Origin: Homalodisca vitripennis
Lineage: Eukaryota; Arthropoda; Insecta; Hemiptera; Cicadellidae
Assembly (NCBI RefSeq): GCF_021130785.1
Contig: NC_060207.1
Coordinates: 197,916,001 to 197,980,000, forward strand
DNA length: 64,000 bases
Reading direction: 5' to 3'
Shown: positions 12,402-26,000 of the stretch, piece after piece
Layout: each line of letters opens with the position of its first letter
How positions within the stretch are numbered: the stretch's first letter is position 1
Notes under the pieces: generated by a model
Told to the model about the DNA's origin: nothing
The model's input: the letters and a program-made list of their open reading frames with translations, nothing else
The model's database searches: none
Translations under genes and position numbers: made by a program

Positions 12402-13369
12402 TGCAGAGAATGGAAAACTACATTCACCAGAACCTGCAAACTAATAAAAATTAGTCTACGTTTGTTTAATGTAACACTTATCGAATAAAACCTTTTAAAA
12501 GGAATTCCTATGATTTATTTAATTTCATTTATTTCCAACGGTATGATTATTATGCACTTGAAAAATGCAAATATAAACTAAAATAAATTAAAATTAAAAT
12601 AACTAACGGTTTAGTTATAATATCATTAAGTTATTTTTAAAATAATGAGAAATGTTTCAAACTGTAACATGAAGAAATACTTCACAAAAGAGATGGAACT
12701 TAGACAGGAACAATAAACAGACAATTTTGCAATAAACAATATGTTTCATAAATATGTAACAACCAATGCGAAAATTGTATGTAATAAATAAGAATATACA
12801 AATACATGGCAAGCGACAAAATACCAAGCAGTTAATAAAACATAAATAACAATAAATATATAAGCTTCATATAATAAACATACTTCAACCAATGAACAAT
12901 ATTATAACTATAAAAACTAAATATACTGAAAGCTTTATGCAATAAATTAGAAAACAAATAAATATAACAAGCAAAAAATAAGTTATACATTATAAATAAC
13001 AAATTAAGTTTTAAAAGATAACGCAGCAATTAACATGTTATAACTATAATATTTCACACAAATAATAGTAATAATAATAACAATAACAGATATGGAAATA
13101 AAAAAGAATAGGCAACTCGGTGGTGCTAGTGAGAACTGGGCTAGGAGATGGTGTAACTGTTAATTTTACGAGTAATAGGTATAATTAAATATGCCCAGTT
13201 CGTCTGATTGATTCTTACCCGACGTTGGATCCTAATCAAGACACAGTTGGTCGTGTATGATCATAGTTATTTTAAAATTCTGTCGAGAAATATCACATTA
13301 GAAATTTTTTAACTGTTAAATTGAATATTACAAAACTCTATAAAAAATAAAAATGAATCGCTAAATCGT

Positions 13370-13700
13370 TGCTAAGTGCTAATCTTGAGAACGGCTGGAC
13401 CAATTAGACTAATTCTTTCTTTAATATTCTTTGATGTCAGAGGCAGATTTTGATAAGGAGAAAATATTTAAGGTTTCCTGGAATGTTTTAGAATTTGGAA
13501 TAATTAATTATAATATTTTCGAAAAGTAATTTGAAGACAATTGCCATTTCTAACTGACGTTCACCAAAGAGACAGAAACATTGGTTTACATTTAAACTAT
13601 AGGCAATATTAAATATTCCGCACTAGATCAATAGTGTAATGTATATTTCAAGTTAATATCTAATTTTTATTTCATAGTGAACTAATGACGAGTTAAAACC
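13370..13700. mobile_element. Interspersed repeat, copy 1
   Basis: Contains the block GAACGGCTGGACCAATTAGA and, further on, GAGACAGAAACATTGGTTTA. The second half is similar to 24,740-24,900, for example the blocks around CAAAGAGACA and CAGTAGTGTAATGCA there. No coding frame is visible, so it is probably a non-autonomous element; class undetermined. Confidence 0.6.
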
Positions 13701-16700
13701 ATTTAATATCTTGGGAATACTGACTAAACGATGTTATAAAATACGCCCTAATCAACAAAGCTGTGTATGTTCGAATATAGAGTACTTGCATTAACATTGT
13801 GCATGATATGTTTGCTGTCGCTTAAAGAAAAACAAAGTGATGGAATACTCTTCCCTTTATAAGGGAAGGAGAATACAGACAAGCGACGGAAGTAGATATT
13901 TTTTTAAAGAAGTAATCGCATTACGCATAGGTATGCATATATTTCCTTGACTGGGATAAAAATCAAAACCAATTATAGTACTAGAATATAATACAACAGA
14001 ATTAGACGCTATTTAATCTTTTAATTACTTTCTGAATCCCAATTATTTATGTATTTCCTTAGTCGGCGCAGCAACACAAACTCAACGTTATAACCGGAAA
14101 TAAATTAATGGAGTTAAATTAAATTCAGAGCTGATAATTTTTTTACCACAGTAATATTTTAGTTTGAAGTATGAATTTTTTCTTCATCCTGAGAAAAATG
14201 GTAAACATTAAATATAGAATGTGGAATATATTAGTCATTATTTGAATTAAAAGAGCCGAAAGTAGACGTTTTTTGAACGAAGTTGGTTGTTATTTGTATA
14301 TATTTTCCAGATCGAGGCACAAAATAAACTATGGCTCTGTAAATACCTTAAAAATAAATTGAATTTAAACATACGGAAAGTGACGATTTTGGCAGGATTG
14401 GGTTTTCGAGATATACATGTATATATTTAGTTATGCTTTAAAACCAAAAATAGAACCATAAATTATGCTTTATTTTTTAATCACTAAACTACAGATGCTG
14501 AAATAATATGTACGTTATATAGGTTACTTCTCTTTGAAATATTCTTTCAATATACGACTTCCAAAACATCGTATCATAAATGCTCTCTCTAAGTAGAGTT
14601 CTTTGATTTTGTGAATTGCGTACGGAGCCGCAGGTTACTAAATAATAAAATAAAAGACTCCTGTAAGCTTTACACTAAGTGTTACAAATTGATAATGAGA
14701 GTATTACAAAGAATTTAAACTAAAAGAACCGTTCTTTGCTTAACATAAAATAGCTTTACACTGCAGGCAACATTGCTCCCCGCCCGCATCCACTTATATC
14801 CTCTTTAATGAAATTGTACAGTATAAAAAGGACATTAAGGTTGCTTTACAGGAGACGACGCTTTTTTGTATTCCGCAGTGCAGGGCTATTTGACCGTGCA
14901 CTTAGCTCAAGAGCGTGCCCTTATTGCATTATACACCATGCGAGGCTTGATTCCCTATTAGATTATACCTTCAGTCCCTGCAAAAGAGCCGGAGAGAGGG
15001 CGGTTGGTGGTTCCACTTTGTAACTAAATGGGTCAGGATTAGAGCAACGCCTTTGTGAACCTTCAGGACCCAAGCTGAGTTGCAAATAAGCCACTGATAA
15101 TACTTTGTGCACTCTGGAGATCAAACTAAAAGATGAATCTTTAATCATACAAGCGCTCTTAAGGTTTAATGAGAATCTGTGGGCTATTTATCCATTATGT
15201 CACATCATTACGTCACTTAAAACTGTTCTAAGTATATATGAACGTTAAATGAGGAGCGTAATATAAATAAATTACAGCTCTTACCATAATGAAACAATTA
15301 AATTCATTAATCAAAGGGATTTTCCTAAATGGTGTCACTGACATGTCTTTCCATGCCATCTCTTTGTGGAGAGATAGTAGAAACTGGAAACTTAGCAAAT
15401 AGATTCCTTTTGGCCCAAGGACAAATCTGTACTAATTTTTTAGTCAACAGTAAATATTAGCATTCTTAAATTTTACATTTTTCTTATGAGTAATCACGAT
15501 GTCAACAAAAATAGTAAAACAAACCAATTTGTAAAATAACTATGTACAATCGTTTGAAAAAGTTACTGTGTTGAATAGGGTAATACAATTTTCGTTACAT
15601 AATTTCGGGTAATCCCATGTATAAGAGTTAGTATTACTGTATATATCTGGGATATATTGTTATATACTGACGTATATTCAGTACTGAACAGCTTTAATGT
15701 ATTTTTTATGTTTGGCTTTGTCGTTAAATATAATAAATATATATATACATATTCAATTTCTTTATTTTAATCAACTAGTTGTCTAAAGTAATATTACTAA
15801 TTACTATTAAGATTATAAAAGATTATTAATACAGTCTTTTCTTCATATAATTGGAGATTTTATTTTGTGTAACATAATTTTATATTTACTACATAGGTAT
15901 GCATAGTGTGAGATAATAAAAAAAAACACGTGAAGTTATAGTTTCGTAAAGTTATTTCATCAAAATGCCACATATTCATACGCAATGTAATACTCATACA
16001 TATAACATATATCAAAATAAAACAATTAAATTAATTTCTTAAGTATTCTAGGATTTACTTCCTATTTGTCCGTTTAGAACTTCTGCTGTTTCCGAGAATG
16101 GTTCACGAGTGGTTGGCTTATACCTCCCATTATAACCTGCAGCAAAACTTAACATTTCTCTTATATCTGGGCAACCTTATGGAAGTCCAGGAGCGGCAGA
16201 TCATTAACAGCAAATATTGAGATATCGGGGTACAAACATTGATCAATAGCTACAGTTTACTGCGGAGAACGACTGTTGGTGGAAGCTGCTTAGTGTTAAA
16301 GCCTGTTGCTAGAATAAATATGAGGAAGTGCTTTCTCTGACAACTTTAACTGGCAGGGTTGAAACAGAGCTGGAATTCCCTTCTTTCAAGGTGAGAATGA
16401 TATGGCTCACTATTACTCCTCAGGGAATCTCGACAAAAGGCCGCCCCTTCGCCTGAACATTATCCATCTTGTTCTTCGGAAGGAAGGACAAGAGTCCTAT
16501 TATGTGCAAGTGCTATCCGAATTTTCTCACTTTTAATCCTAAATTAAAAGATAAAATATATTTCTGTTGTTGAACAATGTTAAAGTATATAGTAATGTGC
16601 TTATTGTTAGAACATATTTTATAGAATATCGTGGTCACAGTTGCAAAATCACGTCGAATCTAAAAGTTAAAAAAGAGGAAAATGAACAAAAAGCACTAAT

Positions 16701-18180
16701 TTACAACCCAGTATATTTTGTTAGTACTTAACATCTATAAAACAGAAATGGATACCATTAGTTACATATCAGATGACTAACTTTTAATCTGAGTGCGTAT
16801 TATATTTTTAATAAAAGCTTGGGAATTAAAAGAGTTGAGTTACACTAAAGCATATTAGCTTTTCTTGCACCTGCTGCACTTTAATGTACAATATCAAGAT
16901 TTCATTTATGTCCATCAGTTTTGTATTAGCAACATTAGGATTGCACAGAAAACAGCAGATTATTTGTAGTAGTAATTCTAAACTAAATAATAATAACTAA
17001 AAAATAATACTCAAATAGTTGCTATCTTTGCTATTAATAAAGTAAACTAGTGAGCAATACATATCAACAAATAAATAACATAAATTATGTAAATATTCCT
17101 TTTAAGGAATCTTACAATAAATATTAATATTTAATGGTATACAGTTTTTCAAACTTGTAATGAAATGAATGAATTAATCAACGCTAGGAACGTGTTTTGC
17201 ATTTGGTATTATATTTTGGTACATAAATCTTAAAATTAATGCAATATTATAAGTTCATTTTATTATCTTTACGCATAATTTTTTTTATTGCCCAAATAAC
17301 AAAATATGAAGTATTTTAATGATTAAAAAAATTCAAGTATTATGTTCTAAAGGAATAATGAACAAGCATTCTTATTTCGTGGAGAATCCCAGAGACATCC
17401 TGCTCATCGAATTTCTTATTTCCAGTATTGCAATATGTCGTATACAATTAAATGGTCGCAACCAGTGTAGGTTTTTAATATTTAAAAAATTCAAAGTTAA
17501 TGGAAATATTTATTTTTATAAAATACATTGAATGGCTTTACTCATAACCATAAAAGAAGCAACCAAGCCATTAATAGTGGCCATTACGTATATCTTATAA
17601 AGGAAACGTACCTTGCGTTCAGGTAAATTTTAGGTAAGTTGTTATTAGCTTTATAGACATATTTTTATTACAAATCATTCTGTGTATTATTACATTTATG
17701 TTTACAGCATATGGAGTAAACATTGTAAAACATTTATCAGAACTAAAAATATAATAAAAGAATAACCAGAGTAAAGAAAAATAATATACAATAACACTTT
17801 CGGTCAAATAAGATGCACTTTATTTAAACTTTATTGAACCTCTAAATAAAAACAGCAATAACATTTCTGTTACGGTACTACAAATCGAAACCGTACTATA
17901 GTTTTAAATATAAATAAAGTTTAAAAAACAATTTGATAAATGTGAATTAGTATAGTTAAAGTTCAATTAATATTACATTCCATAAATATGTCCTCTAGAG
18001 GCTCTTGAAATTACATACAGAAAAATATTGCTGAAATGACACACAATAGGCTAAATACGGCTGAACACCAGTATAAATATTTTTAAGAAATTTTAATTTA
18101 TAGCCTGGTTGTTTTTCTGTGTTATTATTTATTTATTATGTGTTATTTAATTAGAATTGATCTATTGTTATTTATACTTG

Positions 18181-18415
18181 GATACATTCTTCAATTAACT
18201 CCCAACTGTACTGCCAAGGATGCTTTAAATATTTACCTTAACTCCACAAGTTCGATCCTTTGAAATAATTTATAAATTCTTCCTTGCACAGAACGGATCT
18301 ACCAATCTTTCTTAGGATTGTCAGAATCGGGCAAACTGCCAAAAAATGGAATACATTTTCTATTTCATTTAAGTTAGATAGTGCACATACAAAGTTTGCG
18401 CCCGTCAGCCAAGGT
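18181..18415 (-). pseudogene. LINE reverse-transcriptase C-terminal remnant
   Basis: On the minus strand an open stretch of about 55 codons includes ENVFHFLAVCPIL and LRKIGRSVLCKEEF. This matches the cysteine/histidine C-terminal region that follows the reverse transcriptase in Jockey/I/CR1-like LINEs. It ends at an in-frame TAA and has no upstream RT domain, so it is a dead fragment. The clade assignment is uncertain. Confidence 0.55.
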
Positions 18416-18419
18416 TTCT

Positions 18420-20200
18420 AATTGATGTTAATGAGATTAGCACCGTTTTTAATAGCCCACGAAATGACTTGTATGCTATTTGTCAGTAAAGCCAAGTTGG
18501 AGGTCAAGGCTAACATACTGCGAGTGACAACGAGAGGTGCGCGCCTGGCCCTCGCACAATATCCGCCAAGAGCCTCCCCCCCCCGACAACACCCAACAAC
18601 CGACCTTGTAAAACAGCTGATTCTCAGTTAAAGACTATTACTGTTATTTTGGCGTCCCATACATTTTGGACAAAAAGAGATTTGTTGACTGATGTAAATA
18701 GCAGCTTAGAGCGCCTATCTTCGCCTAAATTATCCAATTTGAGCAAGCAATTAATGTAAATTTTCAACTTAAATATGTGTAATGTATCAATACCGATTTC
18801 TAAATTCAGAAAGTAATTTGCTGTATTTTTTGGAAGTATAAATAATTTGTTATTGCATTCTCACTTTTTTGCTAGGTTAAAATGACGCTTAATTAATAAC
18901 ACTCTTATTTATTTTGTTAACATCGCTTTGAGTGTTCCTGAAGTTTGGAAATTACAGATTGATGGGTAAAGTTTATTACTATAATGTCGGATGTCTGCAA
19001 CCGTTCATTGCATTTTTGGTAGCAGCGGAAGTAAAATTTCCTCCCTCCTACACTTCTACCCAACCAGTATATCCCATACCACGTTCGCCAACATTACAAT
19101 AAAAGTTACAATGTCATGGAGATAGTCTTTATAGACAGAAAATACTTCACTTAGGTTACTTGAAAATTTTCAGATCTAGAATATCCTGTACACACTTCCT
19201 CTTTCAAGACAAGAACACTTTACATCCCCCGACAGACTAAAGAGACATTGTGCTAGCCTACTGAGTGATAGACTTCAATAAAATTCAGCCAAATACTATG
19301 GAAGAACACGCACACTCATAGAAATCATTCATGCATATGTAGAAGAAAATTCCCTCCCTCCTACACCTCCACCCAACCAGTATATTCCGTACCATGTTCG
19401 CCAACATTACAATGACAGTTTACCATGCCATGGAGATGGTCAGAGCCCAGTTGAGGAAACACCCCAAATCCAACAACAAATTACAAACACGCAGTATAGA
19501 CCGCAACAATATCAATTACGGAATTTCCTGTTTGACCTACAAATGTGAACTCACCATCTCTGTAGCTTCCGGACCGCTATTTAATACCACAATACCCGGA
19601 TCATCAAATAATTTCAATAGTTGCCTCCCTTTTGGATTTGAACAACTATATTTTCAGTTTCTTTCATAAGGATGTCATAATTGAGGCCTTATAATTTTGT
19701 TTCTTGAAACATTTCTCCCGTTCCAACGCGTCAGTTTTAATTTTTCTTTTACAACTATATTGTTAACTTAGAAGGCAGTAAGAAACTGTTTTAGATTTTT
19801 AAAGTCGGTTTCCCACACATTAAAACGTATATAAAAAGGCTAATTATTGATTTGCCCTCTTCTAAATCTAATTTGGCTTCAACTTAAGTAAAAATAGTAA
19901 TGATTTTGAAGGAAATACATTTAGCAACTAGTGAAATACTATTAGTTAAAAATTATCGTGTCCTCTAGCTCTTCTAAAATATGCAGATCTTTTTCAGGGA
20001 TAAACTTAAACATAAAGTTACTAAATAGGCATAAAATAAGTTTTTTGTCTTTTCCGTAACAAAGGTTTCAATAAAAATTAGGTCATAACTGTTAAATAAT
20101 TCTATAAAATGAACATCGTTAGACTGCATATATTGTAACTTAATACTTTTAAATTAATCTTACTTCCATTTTCTTCTATAACACTCACTACTCCTCGCCC
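18420..20200. repeat. Intergenic repeats: direct copies at 19035-19128 and 19346-19440
   Basis: A ~94-bp block beginning TTTCCTCCCTCCTACAC and containing CACGTTCGCCAACATTACAA (CATGTT in copy 2) is present twice in direct orientation, about 310 bp apart. Between the copies, 19,145-19,345 is similar to 21,305-21,508. No gene is recognised in this stretch. Confidence 0.7.
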
Positions 20201-20204
20201 GTCA

Positions 20205-20640
20205 GATCAATGATTGGCAGGGCCTCCTCAACCACAATCCTGGACAGTGTCTGTTGCTCCATGTTGTTGGCGCTGTGTCTCCGGGGGTCGACACTCCTGT
20301 CTGGCCGTGAAGTCCTGGGTGCAGTCGTTCCTCCCTTATACTTCCTCTTCAGGTTGCTTAGGAAATCTGAGATGTGATGATCTGTCAGAATTATCAGTTT
20401 CAGCTGCGTTTAAGTGTTTATCAACATAGAGTTCATCATCCTCACTATTAAATTACGTCCCGTTTATCACTAGACTTTCCCGATACATCCACATGTTTGG
20501 TCCCAGGTGACACACGCTCCACCATATTACGCACCTTAAACAAATATTATCGCTTCCGCCGCACCTCCAGCGGGAAGTCAAGGCATACCTCACAGCCCGT
20601 GCTTTTTAAAGTTTTGACTCAGCCCATAATATAATAAATA
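20205..20640 (-). pseudogene. Decayed coding remnant of unknown family
   Basis: A GC-richer patch whose minus strand reads as protein-like sequence in three consecutive frames. First comes a piece with VERVSPGTKHVDVSGKS (around 20,490-20,550), then an acidic piece with SEDDELYVDKHLNAAETDNS (around 20,350-20,440), then a basic piece ending NNMEQQTLSRIVVEEALPII followed by DLTGEE and a TAG near 20,205. Stops and frame changes separate them, so it is not a working gene. The end IIDLT resembles a SUMO-interacting motif. It may be the tail of a transposon protein or a processed pseudogene. I do not recognise the family. Confidence 0.4.
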
Positions 20641-21300
20641 TCACTGTTCATAGGGAAACGTTCGATCACAGCTTCACCACCGTATAATAGGTGGGCTCGA
20701 TCTACAACGCAACACAGGCTTTGAATTCAATGCTTGAACTTCCTTCCTTCCTTTAAACGTTTGTTCTCTAGAATCTCGACCTGTGCGGTAAATTTGCCTA
20801 AGCTTGCTTTAGTTGCTAACCTAACAAATTTACTATTTTATAACGTGCTTACCTCCTCCATCCACTGTGCCCGTGGCGGCAATTCGACAAGTTCCGCATT
20901 TGTAGCTATATCACCGTTAAAACTACCCGGAGAATAAGAATGTCCCTGACGTTTGACACTTCTTGGCGTAAAAAACGCATCTATAGTCCCCTTGCTCATT
21001 GACGCACTGGTCAATCATGATCATCTGCTTGTATATATGTATATGTTACATCATTGATCCAAAAATATACGATTATTTTAATGTTATAAACTCTGCATAT
21101 AATGGAGTTGGTTTATACTTTTACGAATTATCAGCACTGGCCGTTACAGTAAACCTTATAATACGCTAAAATACTGTTTTGTAACTACAAAAATTTCTAA
21201 CCATTAAATACTTTTAAGAAATTTTAAAATACTTTTAAGTCTATATTTAAGTCTACTTTAAATACTAAATTTTAAGTCGTGATATACAAGAAGTACGTCA
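20641..21300. other. Intergenic sequence, nothing recognised
   Basis: Partly GC-richer debris continuing from the remnant to the left, then AT-rich sequence with several near-repeats of the form TACTTTTAAG around 21,200-21,260. No gene or mobile-element end was recognised. Confidence 0.4.
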
Positions 21301-21304
21301 CGAA

Positions 21305-21508
21305 GCTGCCTTCTCACAGGTTCCTTGTAAAATTTCAAATCTATAGCACGTTCTATAGACATGAGACGTCCTCTTTCTATAAATACGCCGACAGACTAAA
21401 GAGACATTGTGCCAGCCTACTGAGTTATAGACTTCAATGGATCTCAGCCAAATACCATGAAATGACATACACATTCAAAGAAAAAATTAATTGATGTCTA
21501 TGTAGAAA
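21305..21508. repeat. Dispersed repeat, second copy of 19145-19345
   Basis: Shares GACAGACTAAAGAGACATTG and flanking blocks with the copy at 19,231. On the plus strand this copy has an open frame of about 70 codons with YADRLKRHCASLLSYRLQW, while the other copy is broken. It may be the last coding bit of a mobile element, as it lies just upstream of the LINE end. Confidence 0.6.
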
Positions 21509-21748
21509 TGAAGAAGAGTACAGAAATAAATACTTTTTTGAGATATCTTGCCAGATGACATTAGTAGTGAGGACATTAGTATTTTATCCATTAGGTTAGA
21601 TATAATTTCAGAAATCAAATAATACCAGTTCCGGTGAATAATATGAATTGATACAATAGAGCGGTGCACTGAAATTAAATTGTTTCATCGGATTTAAAAA
21701 AAACTAATTTTTCCTCATTTTTCATATTGTAACTCTATAATCAATGAT

Positions 21749-22430
21749 ATGACTTTGGATCTGGCTAACAAATTGCAGCGATGCCAAAATTACTGTTTAC
21801 GTTTTGTATTTGATCTAAGACGTGACAACCATATAACGCATATCTATATTCAAAATTCCATTCTAAAATTGGCAGATACAAGATTATTACAAATTCTTAT
21901 TTTGGTGTATTCTAGTCTTAACTCTGGAGAGCCTATATATCTGTCTGAAAAATTCAAATTGATCTCTGAAACAAGCGCAAGAGAGACAAGAATGGCCTTA
22001 TCAATTCTTCTTATTCCCCACCATCGAATCTCAACTTACAACAAATCATTTGTCTTTACTGCTTGTCGAGCTTGGAATTCCCTTCCTAATCATATTAAGT
22101 CAGTAGGGAGTCGAAACCGGTTTGCAGCCTTACTGAAAGCTAAATTGCTAGAAACTATGTCAGCGATGGGTTAGTTGGGGTAGGTTTTGGAGGACGGATA
22201 GGGTGCTAGTGAATGTGTGTATGAATCTATTGTATGAATGTATGTGTACTAAATTCTTAAAAATACCTTTATTATATAATTTTGTTTTATTTTAAATGTA
22301 GTAGTTTTATTTTACTTAAGTTTTAGATTATTATATAAGGGTTAATTGTAAGACAGGGCCTTATGGCCCTAAATTCGCCCTTTTGTATATATAATACAAA
22401 TAAAGTCATTTGAATTTGAATTTAACACTA
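21749..22430 (+). mobile_element. LINE 3' end: RT C-terminal coding plus 3' UTR
   Basis: A 141-codon open frame (21749-22174) has features of the region after the reverse transcriptase in non-LTR retrotransposons: LANKLQRCQNYCLRFVFDL near the start and ACRAWNSLPNHIKSVGSRN near the end. It is followed by a ~250-bp 3' UTR with AATAAAGTCATTTGAATTTG as tail. It is truncated at the 5' side; the catalytic domain is missing. The same 3' end occurs at 85-302. The Jockey/CR1/RTE-type assignment is tentative. Confidence 0.8.
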
Positions 22431-23097
22431 CAGTTTGTTTCTCTTGTTTTCCTGAATAACATTTCTATGTTAAGATATTTGATTATATTCCGATAGTTTC
22501 AATTTTATATTCTACTATTTTTTTGCTCCCATCGTGGTTATTCATAAAATTAATATAAAAATGTTCACTAATACTAAGCCATACCCCATGGAGGAACATG
22601 CATCATCGTCGTAATCTATCCCAGTATTGCCTGTATTTAAATGAAGCTTCATTCAAATCAAGTCTATAGTTCAGTTCGTTTTATAAATATCAAGCGGAGG
22701 GACAGACATATAGATAGACATATAGACAGACAGAAATCAAGTTGTCCAGCTCCTAGAGTATTCACTTGTGCATTTTATAGTTTAGTACCGCATATACTTA
22801 TGGTAGTTTGATTTTAAACTTGATCAAAATATGCAGTAAATGTTCTTATATTGTTATATTTACTAGCATTGATTGAATTAAATTAAATTAGAGGCAATTT
22901 TTATTTGCTACTGGCTTTTTTGCACATCTATCTCAAGTTTTGGATTAGTTCACTAATCTGCCGGTTAACTCTGCGAATAGTGGAGATGAATTCTTTTGAT
23001 ATTCAAACGTACCCTATTTATTTATGTATCTCGTAAATTTTTGCAGTTTATACTATACAATATTAAATAAGCAAGTGCTTAAAATACTTTAAGCTCC
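22431..23097. other. 3' flank of ELO-B
   Basis: AT-rich. The block GTGGTTATTCATAA near 22,537 recurs as ATGGTTATTCATAA near 35,637, and the GACAGACATATAGATAGACA area resembles the tail of a common insect interspersed repeat. Nothing coding was recognised. Confidence 0.35.
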
Positions 23098-26000
23098 TTA
23101 TGATGTCTTGTGATGCAGTCTATTATTGTGAGTATGCCTGGGTCTGACGATATAAGTCTGGATGTAGAAGTTGACGAAGAAGGCAGTGATCACACATACG
23201 TTTATGATCCATATGACATTGAAGTCCTGAGAAACGTCACAGTCATTTTGGTAGAGTAGCCACAAGTAGATTATCACCAGGCCAAACTGACCCTATAACA
23301 CAATTACTTAGATTTAATAAAAAAGTACAGTGTAATTTATATTTCTTGCATTAAATACTCAAATAATATAACATAAAATATCAAAACAAAACATCCCTAC
23401 GTGGTTATCGAATTAATATTAGTAAAAAATTAAACTCTAGTAGAGCAACCTGGACGGAGTTTCGTTGTAAAACACCTTTATAAATAAATAATTATGTTCT
23501 GACACCCGTATGTGCGAAACTTTTAACAGAAATTGGTACATTTAAAATGAGAAATTACCGTATGCATGGCTTTGAATATAAAGATGATGGTTCTCCGAAT
23601 AAGTATAATTTTTATCACTCATTTACCTCGTAGCTAAGTCAGATGATTTTTTCTCCCAAACACGACTTTCCCTATGTATCCATATTTTTCCCTATACAAC
23701 CAAATGAGGATACCATTATTTGCTTTGACATTCATATGTTCTAACAGCTGATTTAAAAAACATTCTTCTGGTTTTTTGCATCGTGATAAAAAGTATCGAT
23801 CATTACTAGTCTCGGAAGTTATACTGCGGGGCTTGATAGCATTTTCCTTGTTTGGCTTCGCTTCACTAGTAAATTTAACCTCACCCTGTAATAGGTAATT
23901 AAATATTTAAAAGCATCTATTATGGATGAGAACCTGTATAGCTTAAACAAGTTAGTATCTGGAATAATTATGAGCATGGTAGTTATCAAGCACATTATCT
24001 ACGTACGACCAAGTTTTGAAAAATCTATATTTCATGATAAAACTGGTCTATAAATGTTATTGGAGTAGTTCAAACTACTTAAATGACATCCTTTAGTTTA
24101 ATTTTAAACATGACATAATAGGCGTGCTTGTACTTGGGTATGAAAAAACCTATAATTTTAGAGACCTGAATATTGTGTCTGAGATTTTCACAGGATTCTA
24201 GACGAATGTAACAGGTAAAAAAAGTTTCATACTGTCTATTATTCTCAACGATTTTCTCATAAATAATTAACTTTTTAAGAATTAAGTTTTCTTTAGTCTT
24301 CACTCTGTTACATGCTGAGTTATCAGAGACCTTCATCTTTCAAAAGCCGTGAGTGCTGAAGTTCTTTTATCACTAGGGATTCCATATACCACGTGCACTC
24401 ACAGGTGGAAGCCATCATCCCACTAATATTATAAATGCGAAAGTTTGAATGTTTGGATATTTGTATGTTTGGAGGTTTGTCCTCGAATCATGCTGAAACT
24501 GCTATACGGATTGTGCTGAAATTTGGAACAGGTATAGCTTTTGGTCTGAATTAACACTTGTTGTGCTCTTTACCACCCATAACACATTCATTTCACCAAA
24601 TAAAGTCGAACTCAAATTGAAAAATTCGTTTGTTTACATTCGAAGGCTATGATAAGAACGTAAACGTGTTTTGTATTGGATCCGACAGACTGCGCTACGA
24701 CACGTAATACAAAGCGAACTGATACTTAACAGCTGTTAATACTTTCAGCTGAAGTTCATCAAAGAGACATAAACATTTGTTTACATTTAAAATTTAGAAA
24801 ATTGTTATTGTAAAGTGCTTGACCAGTAGTGTAATGCAGGTTGCATAGAATACGTCATTGCCTAATTTTACATTTAGATTGCACCAATGATCAATAAACT
24901 ATTTAATGCGATGAAAATTTAAACGCTATTATGAAAACAACCTCATTATACAAATCCGTGGATGTTTGCAAATAAGGTAATCGAATATGTTCAGTAAAAA
25001 TAATTATATTATAAGGTTTATGTAGTTTTTTATGAATTTTTAGGTTATATTTTACAAATTTTGTTAAATGTTAGTTAATAAAGACACTATCCCAATAATG
25101 TAAATTGACTCATAACCATAACAGATTTTGACATAAAAAATAATAGCATTTACAGAGGTTTTAATGTCTCCATTTATTGTGAATTGCCACAGGCAGGTTC
25201 AAGACAAAGAAAACTTCTAATGGCTCGAATATTCTTACAACAGGACTAAGAGTTGAAGTCTTACAATTTATACAGGTTAAGATAGAGTGAGCATCTAGTG
25301 GCTAAGAACTAAAACGCTTATTTAAGAAAGATACGCTATCTCAGTTCTCGGTACTTCATGACAAAACCTTTTCTGTTTCAAGATGCTTAGAGACTTAGAG
25401 CTAAGATGATAAGAACAAACGGATTTGATGGTGTGTTTTTCAGCACTTCTTTAAAATTATTAGAGTCGTTTACAAACCTACTTGTGCGAGTTTATCGTCA
25501 CATTAATTGGTATTTCACATATTGCTCGCAAATAATTGGAATAGGTAAATTTCATTATTATCGTCTAATTTAAAGTGGTGTTTGGTACAAGAAACCTATG
25601 AACAACTATTTCTATCTATACTAGGTTTGAATTCGAAGAAAACATGAGTAGTTCCTACTAAACAATAGGTAACTAACTATTTTATAAGTAATTAGTATTT
25701 AACTAATAATTAACTAATATTATGTAATTAACTTATGTCATTATATTATTTATTTCAATCATGAGTTTAATTTTTGAATCAATATCATACTTTGGTAATT
25801 GTCAATAATATTTCAAGTTTTTAAATACTATAAATATTTTATTTTAAAATCTCAAGTACAGAATTTCCTTTATTTAAACTACTTAAAACTACTACGAGAA
25901 AAATTTATTCTGAGGTACAGAATTAATTACAATCAGCACAATGTTTAATTTCAGTGCTGATATTAGAACTCAAACTTTTCTGTTCAAATTGGTTAAGACT

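Larger units (their letters stand above)
11100..18180. other. Intergenic region between ELO-A and ELO-B (left part)
   Basis: No gene recognised. Besides the tandem repeat at 12331-12401 and the interspersed repeat at 13370-13700, moderately GC-richer patches at 14,770-15,150 and 16,070-16,530 look like old transposon debris, but no protein motif could be read in them. Confidence 0.5.

Noticed and set aside
14808..15148. Short open frames on both strands in a GC-richer patch
   Set aside because: No motif, no splice context, and composition like other transposon debris in the window.
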